In this document: positions 56,115 to 64,000 of the stretch, piece after piece
Numbering within the stretch: the stretch's first letter is position 1
Layout: each line of letters starts with the position of its first letter
From: Eubacterium sp.
GTDB lineage: Bacteria > Bacillota > Clostridia > Lachnospirales > Lachnospiraceae
Direction: 5' to 3'
Assembly (NCBI GenBank): GCA_016292095.1
Contig: JAEFAB010000015.1
Coordinates: 61,475 to 125,474 of the forward strand
Length of the DNA stretch: 64,000 nucleotides
Position numbers and translations under genes: made by a program
Notes under the pieces: generated by a model
Database searches by the model: none
What the model was told of the DNA's origin: nothing
Seen by the model: only the letters and a program-made list of their open reading frames with translations

Positions 56115-57048
56115 AGTAGATTTGATTACCGGCTTCTTAGGCGCCGGAAAAACCACGTTTATGATTGAATATGCCAGACACTTTGTTAATCAGGGGAAGA
56201 AGGTGGCAATCATCGTAAACGATCACGGAGCTATTAACGTAGACCGGATTTTATTGCAGGAAGCCGTCGGTGATTCCTGTCACCTGGAAATGGTGATCGG
56301 TGGAGACCGGGATTGCAGTCGCCGACGCATGAAGACCAAACTCATCACGATGGCGATGGAAGGATACCAACAGGTTCTTGTGGAGCCTTCCGGAATATTT
56401 GATGTGGATGATTTGTTTGATTTGCTGTACGAAGAACCGTTGGAACGCTGGTATGAGCGTGGCAACGTCCTGACAATCGTGGACGCCGGTCTGGAAAGTG
56501 ATTTGTCTTTAAAGTCTAAATACATCCTTTCCACGCAGATTCTAAAAGCCGGCATGATTGTAATTAGTAAGGCAAGGGCAGAAGAAACGGAAAAAATCGA
56601 AGCCGTAAAATCTTTGATTCATTCCTGTCTTCAGCAGTTCCAGTGTGACCGAAAGTTATTGAATTTCTATTGCTGGGAAAAAGGAAATATTACAGAAGAA
56701 GACTTTAGAAGACTATCCGGTGCATCCTATCGCTCTGCCGAATTAGCAAAGCCGGTGGAACTGGAAAATCAGGATTTCGATTCTGTCTTTTTCTTCCACG
56801 TTAAAACTCCGATTACATCTTTAAAAGAAACTGTGGAAAAAATGATGTCGGATCCGAATGCCGGAAATATCTTTCGCCTAAAAGGGTTCATTAAAGATGA
56901 CCAAGGGCAGTGGCTGGAAGTTAACGCTACAAAGCAAGAAACCCGCATCCGCCCCATTTCCATTGGCCAGGAATTGTTTATCGTCATCGGAGAAGATTTG
57001 AATGAAGAAGTGATAGGCTCCTATTGGGATGACTATCAAAATGAATAA
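56107..57048 (+). CDS. CobW/COG0523-type G3E GTPase with altered metal motif
   Basis: 313 residues. Walker A GFLGAGKTT at 9-17 and 'EPSGIFD' (93-99) fit the CobW/YjiA branch of G3E GTPases, and the C-terminal 'IFRLKGFIKDDQGQW' with 'IGQELFIVIGEDL' matches the CobW C-terminal domain. The usual GCxCC metal site is written 'IGGDRDCSRRR' (65-75): two of its cysteines have become Asp and only Cys70 remains. The nucleotide-specificity motif NKxD is also altered ('VISKARAEE'). Family members deliver metals to enzymes; this one may use another metal or have lost delivery. It overlaps the SGNH gene by 8 bases, so the two are translationally coupled, an odd pairing of a cytoplasmic GTPase with a secreted hydrolase. 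Confidence 0.82.
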   Translation: MIKVDLITGFLGAGKTTFMIEYARHFVNQGKKVAIIVNDHGAINVDRILLQEAVGDSCHLEMVIGGDRDCSRRRMKTKLITMAMEGYQQVLVEPSGIFDVDDLFDLLYEEPLERWYERGNVLTIVDAGLESDLSLKSKYILSTQILKAGMIVISKARAEETEKIEAVKSLIHSCLQQFQCDRKLLNFYCWEKGNITEEDFRRLSGASYRSAELAKPVELENQDFDSVFFFHVKTPITSLKETVEKMMSDPNAGNIFRLKGFIKDDQGQWLEVNATKQETRIRPISIGQELFIVIGEDLNEEVIGSYWDDYQNE

Positions 57049-57051
57049 AAG

Positions 57052-57087
57052 AACCAGCCTCCTGCGTGGCAGGAGGCTGGTTTCTTG
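57052..57087 (+). terminator. Strong hairpin after the CobW-like gene
   Basis: A perfect 14-bp stem (57052-57065 with 57069-57082) with a GTG loop, 3 bases after the stop. The T tract is short (TTTCTT), so termination may depend on the exceptional stem. Confidence 0.8.
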
Positions 57088-57153
57088 TGGGGGTGCGGCT
57101 TTGGGAGGATTTTCTTGTGGCGGTGCCGTATGTTAGAGGAAAAATGAAATAAT

Positions 57154-57480
57154 AAGGTACACTTTTTCATGTGAAAAATTGTCGGTGTACCCTGATGAAG
57201 AGTGAAAATGCAAAGATAGGGTACAGTTTTAGAAATGAAAAAATGAGGGTGTACCCTACAAAGGAGAAAAACTGAATAGATAGGGTACACTTTTGGAAAT
57301 GAAAAAATAGAGGCGTACCCTACAAAGAGGAGAAAATGAAAATATAAGGTATATGCCCGGAAAAAATGAAATTTTACTGTACCTTGCAAAACTAGAAAAA
57401 AGAAAACATAAGGTCTACACAAACAAAACGTGACTTTATGTGGTACCTTACAGATGAGAAAAAATGAAATCACAGGGTAC
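57154..57480. repeat. 64-bp-period tandem repeat with paired inverted GGGTAC/GTACCC boxes
   Basis: The box (A/G)GGTAC-like sequence starts at 57154, 57218, 57282, 57346, 57410 and 57474, exactly 64 bases apart each time. Its inverted partner GTACC(C/T)T starts at 57187, 57251, 57315, 57379 and 57443, also exactly 64 apart. In two variants the box is changed by one base (57346 and 57410). Within a unit the two boxes can pair as a 7-8-bp stem around 26 bases. Between them lies an A-rich, purine-biased plus strand. Units at 57218 and 57282 are most alike; the outer ones are decayed. A degenerate partial unit precedes the first. The array fills the gap between two convergent genes. Function unknown. 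Confidence 0.9.
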
Positions 57481-57531
57481 GCACTCTCCAAAACGTCTCA
57501 AACTTCAGTGAAATGCACGCCCCCACCACAT

Positions 57532-57560
57532 AAAAACACCACGCACAGCGTGGTGTTTTT
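57532..57560. terminator. Bidirectional terminator between CobW-like gene and amylase gene
   Basis: A perfect 13-bp stem (57532-57544 with 57548-57560) with a three-base loop, A-tract on one side and T-tract on the other. It lies 5 bases after the amylase stop and can end transcription from either strand. Confidence 0.9.
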
Positions 57561-57565
57561 TCTGA

Positions 57566-60160
57566 TTAATAACTTACTCCTGAATAACTTTCATTAACCC
57601 GATACAAAATTCTGGTAAACAAATAATTGTGTTCGGCTAATGTAGTCATTTTCTTATTTTGATATAAATAGTCAGCTAAATCATAAACAGTTATAGTTTT
57701 GATTGTGCCATAAATGACATTGCCCTGATTGTCTTTCGCGTATGCGCGAACAAGAACCGGGGCGGTTAAAAAGCGCTTACTTAATGCACCGTACTTCATG
57801 GTCATCATATAATCCTTACGACTTTCAAAGGAAGTGTCGGAAGTCATTAAGTGATAATCTTTTGTTTGTGCTAAACCACCGGTCAAATCTTTATATGTAA
57901 AGACATAGTCGTTGGAATTATTCAGAACCATATCTGCGTTGGAACTGTATCCCTGTAATCCGTAGATTAAACCAACCTCTGATATTTTGTCAGGATTTCC
58001 GGATACCGAATAAACTGTTCGGAAACCTTCAATGGAAGTATTAATCTGGAATCCTTTGATGTCCACAGCAATTGCTTCTTCTGTAGTGGTTTCCTGAACT
58101 GTAGTAGTCTCCGGAACTGTAGTGGTTTCCTGAACCGTAGTAGTCTCCGGAACTGTAGTGGTTTCTTCTGCCATGACATTGACAGTAAAGGAAGCTCTTT
58201 CCGACTCAAATCCGTTAAGGACACCAGAAAGCTCCAATGTATGCTCTCCAGCGGTAAATCCAGAATAAGTGTAAGCGGAGAGAACTACATTTTCCATAAA
58301 TGTGCCATCAATATATACATTGTATGTCTGACCATTCAAAGGATTTCCCATAACAAAGGAAATTGTTCCGGGGCTGTTGCTGCTGGCAAGAACACCGAAT
58401 GGTTTCACTGGCTTTTCTAATATTTGTTCTGTAGTTGTTTCCTGTTTCGTAGTCGTTTCCTGATTTGGATCAAAAGTGGTCCAAGTGCCATTTTTATAAA
58501 TCCAGTTGTTACCACCGTCCATGGAAAGACCGGGTTCCTGGTCACTTGGATAGCGATTAGTTGCACTACTGTAAAAGATGACTCTTGGATTTGTAATATT
58601 ATCCGGAATGATGTATTTGTAATAGCCGGTCTTTTCGTCATAAGACATCGGTAATCCCGGCCAACCACTGTTAGGAGTTCCATCAAGAGCATCGTAAGCG
58701 TAGCAGTAAACTGGGGTACTCCATCCGGAAGGTACATCAATATAAGCTGAACGTTTCGGCGCTTCCGTTGTTGTTTCGATAGCATTTTGCCAATCGTAAA
58801 CAACGGCAATTCCCGTGCTTCCGACAGTACCGGAAATGGTGGATGAAGTAACCGTGAAAGTATTGCCGGTAATTTCATCAGTGTAGGTTCCCGGTGCCAC
58901 CAAAGAGCCACCGTTTGGAATAGAAACGGCGCCGCTTCCGGAACCCATGGCAATGACAACACCTTTCTCTCTACAGACTGCAGCGACATTGTTAGAAGAA
59001 ACAAAGTATTCACTCTGTCCTACCATAGCGTTGTGGAAATGGTTGATAGCTGCAACTTCTGCACTCTTAAAATGAGTACTTCCTTTCACGCCGGCATAGA
59101 TTTCAGTTTTTACTGCTGAAGACGGACGCGAGAAGTAGAGTGCTGTAGCAGACTGACGACTTGCTGCCATAGCATAAGCACGGTCAATGACGTTCTGGGA
59201 CATCTGGTTGGAATATCCTGCATCGGTTCCGTTGGACCAGTTGTCGTGACTTTCACCCCAGTAGACCAGTTTGGAAGCAGGAATGCCACGATGAGTCCAG
59301 TTCCCGTAACTGGTGGGTGCTGTTCCTTTATCAAAGGCTTCTCGAAGTGTCTGGCCGTAAGAACTGTCGGTGACACTCATATAGTTCGTATATTCTCCCA
59401 TTAAAGTGGTGTTTTGGCTGCTGGAAGAAGCTCCCGGCTCGCCAAGGATTTCCCCATAATGATAAACGCCGGTGTTTTCACAAACCGTTGACCAGAAAGC
59501 ACAGTCTTCACTAGGAAGTCCGATATGCTTTGCGGCATCCCAACGAATACCATCCACACCCAGGGATTTCAAATCCAAAATGTAGTTACGCACTAACTGC
59601 TGAACGTAGGAATTTTCAGAATTAATATCCTGCATTCCCAGGTTTCCGTGTGTTACAGCGTAACGATTGGAATAGTTATCAATCTGTCCGTAATTGTGCC
59701 AATAAGTATCAGCTTTCAAATCACTCTGAATGTTGCTGTGATCTCCGGCAAGATGATTTGCCACTACGTCTACAATGACCTTAATGCCATATTTGTCCGC
59801 TTCTGTACACAACTGTTGTAATTCATTTCTGGTACCTAAATCATTGGATGAAACTGAAAAGCCAAGAGGCTGATACAGCCAGTACCAAATGCCGGAATTA
59901 ACACCGGTTTGTGCAGGGGACGTTTGGATGGAAGTAAAGCCTGCTTTGGCAATATTTGGCAACTCTGCTTTGATATCGTTGTACTTCCAGTCAAAGCAAT
60001 GAAGAATGACTCCATCCTGGATATTGCTTTGCAATCCATAGCTGTTTGTGGCTGCAGAAACCTGCAGCGAATCTGGGTTCTTCACGACGTCTGTCAAAAA
60101 AATAGAGGTCGAAAGTAGAACCGGTAACATAAAAATACTTAACCCTTTTTTGATATTCAA
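57566..60160 (-). CDS. Secreted GH13 alpha-amylase with CBM26 and shared C-terminal module
   Basis: 864 residues from a TTG start, with AAAGGAG about 11 bases upstream on its strand. Signal peptide 1-~37. The GH13 barrel follows: 'VIVDVVANHL' (128-137), nucleophile Asp208 in 'GVDGIRWDAAKH', acid Glu237 in 'YGEILGEPG', and Asp306 in 'GESHDNWS'. Residues ~470-562 are a CBM26 starch-binding domain ('YCYAYDALDG', 'GWPGLPM', 'VIFYSSATNRYP'). Residues ~581-662 look like an Fn3-type domain. A repeated ETTTVP/ETTTVQ linker (667-694) leads to a ~165-residue C-terminal module also present in the GH43 protein at 61049. It should cut starch outside the cell; no LPXTG motif is seen. Confidence 0.9.
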   Translation of the reverse strand: MNIKKGLSIFMLPVLLSTSIFLTDVVKNPDSLQVSAATNSYGLQSNIQDGVILHCFDWKYNDIKAELPNIAKAGFTSIQTSPAQTGVNSGIWYWLYQPLGFSVSSNDLGTRNELQQLCTEADKYGIKVIVDVVANHLAGDHSNIQSDLKADTYWHNYGQIDNYSNRYAVTHGNLGMQDINSENSYVQQLVRNYILDLKSLGVDGIRWDAAKHIGLPSEDCAFWSTVCENTGVYHYGEILGEPGASSSSQNTTLMGEYTNYMSVTDSSYGQTLREAFDKGTAPTSYGNWTHRGIPASKLVYWGESHDNWSNGTDAGYSNQMSQNVIDRAYAMAASRQSATALYFSRPSSAVKTEIYAGVKGSTHFKSAEVAAINHFHNAMVGQSEYFVSSNNVAAVCREKGVVIAMGSGSGAVSIPNGGSLVAPGTYTDEITGNTFTVTSSTISGTVGSTGIAVVYDWQNAIETTTEAPKRSAYIDVPSGWSTPVYCYAYDALDGTPNSGWPGLPMSYDEKTGYYKYIIPDNITNPRVIFYSSATNRYPSDQEPGLSMDGGNNWIYKNGTWTTFDPNQETTTKQETTTEQILEKPVKPFGVLASSNSPGTISFVMGNPLNGQTYNVYIDGTFMENVVLSAYTYSGFTAGEHTLELSGVLNGFESERASFTVNVMAEETTTVPETTTVQETTTVPETTTVQETTTEEAIAVDIKGFQINTSIEGFRTVYSVSGNPDKISEVGLIYGLQGYSSNADMVLNNSNDYVFTYKDLTGGLAQTKDYHLMTSDTSFESRKDYMMTMKYGALSKRFLTAPVLVRAYAKDNQGNVIYGTIKTITVYDLADYLYQNKKMTTLAEHNYLFTRILYRVNESYSGVSY

Positions 60161-60347
60161 TTTTTTTCCGCTCCTTTTTCAATATTTCCATAATGATTTT
60201 ACCAAAAAATTGATAAAAAAACTGCCAAAATTGCAAAAAAGTAAAAATAAAATCCTTTTTTTTCGCAAGATTCTATATAAAGTTGTTTTATTATATTAGA
60301 TTTTGTAGTATATTATATATAAGACATACGAGCGGAGGTACAAACAT
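60161..60347. other. Divergent intergenic region between amylase (-) and lipoprotein (+) genes
   Basis: An A+T-rich 187-base gap holding the amylase ribosome site (minus strand, near 60172-60178) and a possible plus-strand promoter (TTGTTT 60283-60288, 17 bases, TAGTAT 60306-60311). A minus-strand TAAAAT box is present without a clear -35. No terminator is expected or seen. Confidence 0.5.
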
Positions 60348-60935
60348 ATGAAAAAATTGATAGTTTTAGCAAGTGTTTTAACACTTGTCTTCGTTCTTAC
60401 AGCTTGTGGTGGAAGCGATTCCAATAGTGAGAAAAAGGAAAATGCAAACCAAAAAGTAACTGAGGCGAAGAACAAAAAGGATGATAAGAAAAAAGAGGAG
60501 ACGACTGAAGAGCAGGCAACAACAGTAACGACAGCAAAACTGAGTTACGCAACAGTAAATGCCCCGACAGGATGGTCCATTGTTGAAAAGACAATTAATA
60601 TGGCAAACTTACAGAAAGATGATGGATCAGCGACCATGAAGGTATGGTGTTCAGCATTTATCGGAGCTGAAGAATTCATTAATAATGAATTAACAAAGTA
60701 TGATGATAAGAAGAAGTATAAGAAGAGTGATAAACCGGAAATATTCAAGTTAGAATTTGAAAACACAGGATTGACATACTACGGATATCATCCTGATAAG
60801 ATTGAAGACCAGTTTATTGTTGCATGTGATGCAAAGAAAGGTTACGTTGAAGTTGATGGAAATGGCGTTACCATTGATGAAGCCACAGGCTTTATCCAAT
60901 CCATTCAGGTAGTAACCAAAGAAAAGAAATATTAA
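60348..60935 (+). CDS. Small lipoprotein of unknown function
   Basis: 195 residues with a lipoprotein signal peptide; the lipobox 'LTACGG' puts the anchored cysteine at 20. A charged Lys/Glu linker with 'EETTEEQATTVTT' follows to about residue 63. The remaining ~130 residues form a compact domain ('VNAPTGWSIVEKTINMANLQ', 'YYGYHPDKIEDQFIVACDAK', 'GFIQSIQVV') that I do not recognise; the pattern of strands resembles small PsbP-like or hydrophobe/amphiphile-binding lipoprotein domains, but this is only an impression. GGAGG lies before the ATG. It is transcribed alone and ends at a bidirectional terminator. Confidence 0.75.
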   Translation: MKKLIVLASVLTLVFVLTACGGSDSNSEKKENANQKVTEAKNKKDDKKKEETTEEQATTVTTAKLSYATVNAPTGWSIVEKTINMANLQKDDGSATMKVWCSAFIGAEEFINNELTKYDDKKKYKKSDKPEIFKLEFENTGLTYYGYHPDKIEDQFIVACDAKKGYVEVDGNGVTIDEATGFIQSIQVVTKEKKY

Positions 60936-61003
60936 ATTGAATAATCCGGGAGGGCTGTCTGGAATTGATGCATTTCATTTCTCCGCAGCCCTTCCTTTGT
61001 ACC

Positions 61004-61036
61004 AAAAAATCCCGGAAGAAACTTCCGGGATTTTTT
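61004..61036. terminator. Bidirectional terminator between lipoprotein (+) and GH43 (-) genes
   Basis: A perfect 15-bp stem (61004-61018 with 61022-61036) with an AAA loop, A6 at the left and T6 at the right. It serves both convergent genes. Confidence 0.95.
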
Positions 61037-61048
61037 ATGTCTGTAATT

Positions 61049-64000
61049 TTAGTGTGCCAGGATACTTCCATAATCAAATGGGTTCTCTGTATATTGTGGA
61101 TTTACCACTTTCAAAATACGATTGTACAAATAGTTGTGAGCTTCCGGAGTGCCAAAATAGTTTCCGTTGTAGAGAACTTCTGCAACCCGGAAAATTGTGT
61201 AATCATAAACATTGGTGTATACGTAACTTCCGTCGCTTAATTTGGCGTATGCCCGGAGAGACATATTTGTAGAAAACTCTTTTGCATTGCCGTGAGCAAA
61301 CAACATAGTCATGGAATGACGGGTTGTTTTGGAACCACTCTGAAGCAATTCCGGCAAGTTTGTTGTGGATGCAAAATGTTTCACATATGGATGGTCATCA
61401 CGAACATATAAATCGCTTGGATTACTGTAATCTTTCAGCGCATAAACGAGACCGATTTCCCGAACCTGCTTTTCTTCAATGGAAGGTTCTACGGAGTAAA
61501 CCGTTCTGAAACCGTTGAGGGAAGGATTGATCTGATATCCGTCCAAAGATAATCCGGAAGTTACCGTGTGAATGGTTTCAACTTCCTTTTCGGTTGTCGG
61601 TTCTTCCGTGGTCGGTTCTGCAGTTGTCGGTTCCGGTGTTGTTGTTTCCGGTGGAGTCACATCTTCAATAGTAATACGATTAAAGTTTACGGTTGTTCCT
61701 GATTCTACGCCAACACCTAATTCAAACATCACCTTAATCTGTCCGGAGGACACCTGATAGGTGCCAACAATGTCTTTCGCAACGCCGGCAGAAGTGTTGG
61801 TATAAACCGGATTGTCGGTGCCGTTGGAAAGGTCTTCCTTCATTCCGATAGAGGCATTTTTGTCTGTGGTTACATTGGCAGTAACCTTATAGGTGTGACC
61901 GGCTGTAACGTCTGTAGTGTAACTTGCCTGAATTAACCAGGCAGTTCCTAAGGTGTTCTGTTTTGCCTTCACGGAAAATTCCGGTGAAGTTCCTTTCTTA
62001 TAAGAAGCTTCTGCAGGAACCCAGTTTCCGTAGAAGAGTCCCCACTTGCCTTCTGTTGCCCAGGTATTGGAAGCAGCAGTGGTGTATCCGTCAGAAACGG
62101 TAGTCGGTTCTGCAGTGGTTGGTTCCGGCGTTGTAGTTTCTTCCGCAGCAGTGCGGTCAATTAATTCCCAACGCTGGTTGTTATTGTTTGTCAATGCTTC
62201 CTGCGTAACTTTGTAGCCGGCACCTTCTCCGTTATCTGTCAGAGCATAAAGACTAGCCTGATTGATAATGCGGTAGGTTCCGTCAGCCACCTGTTCTAAA
62301 CGGAAGTTCTGAGCTTTGTTGTTATTTAAGTCCCAGGTCTGATACTGAATACCGGTTCCTGTAGAACCAACCGGATTATCCAATCCTCTTGTTGGAGCAC
62401 ATTTTGGTGACATGGTGTACCAACCTGTGGATTTCTTTGTGAACTTGAACTGCTGTGCTGCAGAATTGTTAATAGACCAAGTCTGCAACTGCAAACTGTT
62501 TTTGTCTTCGCCGTTTGGAATGTCCAAGCATCTTCCGGTTGCAAGGTTCTTCACTACATAGTAATGATTTTCATTTATCGGTGAAGCAGAAGACTTGGAT
62601 GGATTTGCCAGCTCTACGTCATTGGATACCGGAGTTCCAAAGAATGGATAATCATCATGCCATGTAAACATCTGCATATGAATATCTCTGTCCCAACCGC
62701 CGCCGGAACGTTTTGCTGCATGATAGACGATCCAGTCCTCCGTTCCGTCCGGAGACTGAACAAAGGATGCATGACCGACACCGTGAACGGTAGAAGTCTG
62801 CTGGAATACCGGTTCGCTTCCTTTAGACCAGGCAGAAGGATTTAAGAAATCACCGTTGGTACAGGTGAGGCGTCCCAAACAATAAGAGTCAGTCCAACTT
62901 CCGCTGGCGGAATAAATGATATGTACTTTTCCGTTCTTAATCAGTACTTCCGGTCCTTCGTTAACCTGAGGGCTTGTATTTGTTTCCCAACCATAAGTTG
63001 GTGTAGAAATACAAACACGGTTGGAGGATATTGTCCATGGATTGCTCATTTCTGCAATATAGATTTTCTGAGAAACATTGGTGTCCCCTTCCCAACCGGA
63101 CCAAACACAATAAAGTCTTCCGCCGTACTCAAAGGCGGTGGTGTCAATGGACCATTTGTTAGTGCTATCTGCAAGACGGCCTTTCAAGGTATACGCACCG
63201 TCTAATGGATCGTTAGGATTTGTTCCACCTTGTAATACGTAGGTACGGTGGCTATCGTTTCCACCACGGTTTACTTCAGGTGCAAAGTAAGAATACCAAT
63301 GTCCGCGTAAGTAGATACATTCCGGAGCCCAATAAGAGGAGAGCGTTTCAGTGCCGGAATAATCATTCTGGAAAATATTGTGATATTGTGCAATTCCCAA
63401 CTGGGTTAAATCATTCATCTTGTATAAAGCAACACCACCACTGGACTGACAGTAGTAGTAAGAGTTGCCGGCTTTAAATACCCAAGGGTCTGCACCGTCA
63501 TAACGGATTGGATTGGTGAAGCAATTGGTGCTTCGAACTACTTCCAGTTTCCAAAGCTGGCGGTCATCATTTGCCACAGCGTATTGAGCAATGTTGCCTG
63601 TATCGGTTAATGCAAAACCGCTTGGTTTACTGATGATTCTTACATAACCGTTTCCGGCGTCTGTAATCTGATAGTCCTGTGCGCCTTCTCCGTTCTGCTG
63701 GTAAATCTGATGAGTCTTTCCGGATTCTTTGGAATAAGACGGATCATCAAAAGCCTTTGTTTTGGCACACATTGGTACAATACAGTAATATCCTTCGCTG
63801 ACAGAAGGAATGAATTTAAATTGCTGTGCAGCTGTTCCATTGCTACTGTAAGACTGGAGCAAGGTCCCATTTTCGTTGCTTCCGTTTGCCACATCAATAA
63901 CCTTTCCAGTAGATTTGTTTACAATGCGGTAAATCGCATTCGCGTTAATAGTCATACCCGTTGCTCCTGAAATTTTCTGTTCTCCAACGCCAATATAAAG
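61049..64000 (-). CDS. Secreted GH43 glycosidase with two ricin-like domains, CBM and shared C-terminal module (5' partial)
   Basis: The minus-strand frame stays open past its first ATG (63955) to the window edge and no signal peptide is present, so the true start probably lies outside; AGGAG 8 bases before 63955 keeps that start possible. Numbering from 63955: residues ~8-138 are a ricin-type beta-trefoil; ~145-460 are a GH43 propeller with Asp156 ('GADPWVF'), Asp271 ('SIDTTAF') and Glu333 ('VNEGPEV'); ~470-615 a second ricin domain; ~640-775 a CBM4/9-like beta-sandwich; a PTTAEPTTEEPTTEKE linker; and from ~815 the C-terminal module shared with the amylase. GH43 enzymes mainly release arabinose or xylose from plant polysaccharides. 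Exact specificity is not clear. Confidence 0.85.
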   Translation of the reverse strand, partial: LYIGVGEQKISGATGMTINANAIYRIVNKSTGKVIDVANGSNENGTLLQSYSSNGTAAQQFKFIPSVSEGYYCIVPMCAKTKAFDDPSYSKESGKTHQIYQQNGEGAQDYQITDAGNGYVRIISKPSGFALTDTGNIAQYAVANDDRQLWKLEVVRSTNCFTNPIRYDGADPWVFKAGNSYYYCQSSGGVALYKMNDLTQLGIAQYHNIFQNDYSGTETLSSYWAPECIYLRGHWYSYFAPEVNRGGNDSHRTYVLQGGTNPNDPLDGAYTLKGRLADSTNKWSIDTTAFEYGGRLYCVWSGWEGDTNVSQKIYIAEMSNPWTISSNRVCISTPTYGWETNTSPQVNEGPEVLIKNGKVHIIYSASGSWTDSYCLGRLTCTNGDFLNPSAWSKGSEPVFQQTSTVHGVGHASFVQSPDGTEDWIVYHAAKRSGGGWDRDIHMQMFTWHDDYPFFGTPVSNDVELANPSKSSASPINENHYYVVKNLATGRCLDIPNGEDKNSLQLQTWSINNSAAQQFKFTKKSTGWYTMSPKCAPTRGLDNPVGSTGTGIQYQTWDLNNNKAQNFRLEQVADGTYRIINQASLYALTDNGEGAGYKVTQEALTNNNNQRWELIDRTAAEETTTPEPTTAEPTTVSDGYTTAASNTWATEGKWGLFYGNWVPAEASYKKGTSPEFSVKAKQNTLGTAWLIQASYTTDVTAGHTYKVTANVTTDKNASIGMKEDLSNGTDNPVYTNTSAGVAKDIVGTYQVSSGQIKVMFELGVGVESGTTVNFNRITIEDVTPPETTTPEPTTAEPTTEEPTTEKEVETIHTVTSGLSLDGYQINPSLNGFRTVYSVEPSIEEKQVREIGLVYALKDYSNPSDLYVRDDHPYVKHFASTTNLPELLQSGSKTTRHSMTMLFAHGNAKEFSTNMSLRAYAKLSDGSYVYTNVYDYTIFRVAEVLYNGNYFGTPEAHNYLYNRILKVVNPQYTENPFDYGSILAH

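Noticed and set aside
57154..57480. The 64-bp array as a CRISPR locus
   Set aside because: A repeat plus spacer could be about 64 bases, but there is no invariant repeat block with unique spacers; similarity declines gradually across the whole unit, and no cas genes are present.
57036..57491. A 151-residue minus-strand open frame across the repeat array
   Set aside because: The array period (64) is not a multiple of 3, so each unit is read in another frame; the translation is low-complexity Phe/His/Tyr-rich, lacks a ribosome site and runs through both the array and a terminator stem.

Overview
The window reads as a low-G+C Gram-positive genome of the Clostridia, most likely a gut or rumen Lachnospiraceae (Roseburia/Eubacterium/Butyrivibrio-like). 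The grounds are Thr/Glu-rich 'ETTTEETT' linkers in secreted proteins, very lysine-rich Ig/Fn3-like surface modules, a multidomain secreted amylase with a CBM26, YesM/YesN-type regulators, strong AGGAGG ribosome binding sites, and TTG and GTG starts beside ATG. No rRNA, tRNA, IS element or CRISPR array is visible. The species cannot be named from sequence alone.

Layout. (1) 1-12136: secreted surface proteins (a propeller-like protein cut by the left edge, an SH3/NlpC-P60 hydrolase, a Fn3+CAP protein, a large Ig2/SLH-like protein) mixed with lysA, a DUF6625 glycosyltransferase-like gene and a D-lactate dehydrogenase. (2) 12188-40741: a large surface-polysaccharide locus. It opens with LicD, a PglF/CapD-type UDP-GlcNAc 4,6-dehydratase and a PglC-type initiating sugar-phosphate transferase. 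An aldo/keto reductase and a split transketolase follow. Next is a markedly A+T-rich cassette of nine glycosyltransferases, an EpsG-like polymerase, a GINT1_N propeller protein, a Stealth phosphotransferase, a Wzm/Wzt ABC exporter, a radical SAM protein, a pyruvyltransferase, acyl/acetyltransferases and a membrane metallophosphoesterase. (3) 40921-42949: a two-gene unit with its own strong promoter (Rpn/PD-(D/E)XK nuclease plus NTP_transf_5 nucleotidyltransferase). (4) 43415-55091: a carbohydrate-uptake locus (lipoprotein binding protein, attenuator hairpin, two permeases, YesM/YesN two-component pair, GH94-like phosphorylase, GH35 beta-galactosidase). (5) 55161-57048: a secreted SGNH hydrolase overlapping an unusual CobW-like GTPase. 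(6) 57052-57560: a convergent intergenic region with two hairpin terminators around a 64-bp-period tandem repeat. (7) 57566-64000: secreted GH13 amylase (-), a small lipoprotein (+), and a GH43/ricin/CBM protein (-) cut by the right edge.

How it works together. The region 2 genes should build a lipid-linked glycan begun with a 6-deoxy-amino sugar phosphate, extend and decorate it (phosphodiester, pyruvyl, acyl groups), and move it across the membrane. The sugar locus looks like import of oligosaccharides followed by cytoplasmic splitting, because neither GH35 nor the GH94-like enzyme has a signal peptide. The two secreted glycosidases at the right share a C-terminal module of about 150-165 residues.

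Most worth a second look: the exact 64-bp tandem repeat with paired inverted GGGTAC/GTACCC boxes at 57154-57480; the shared C-terminal module of the two secreted glycosidases; the CobW-like GTPase whose CxCC motif has become DxDC; a glycan locus with both an EpsG-like polymerase and an ABC exporter but no Wzx flippase; and a radical SAM enzyme and a GINT1_N protein inside that locus.
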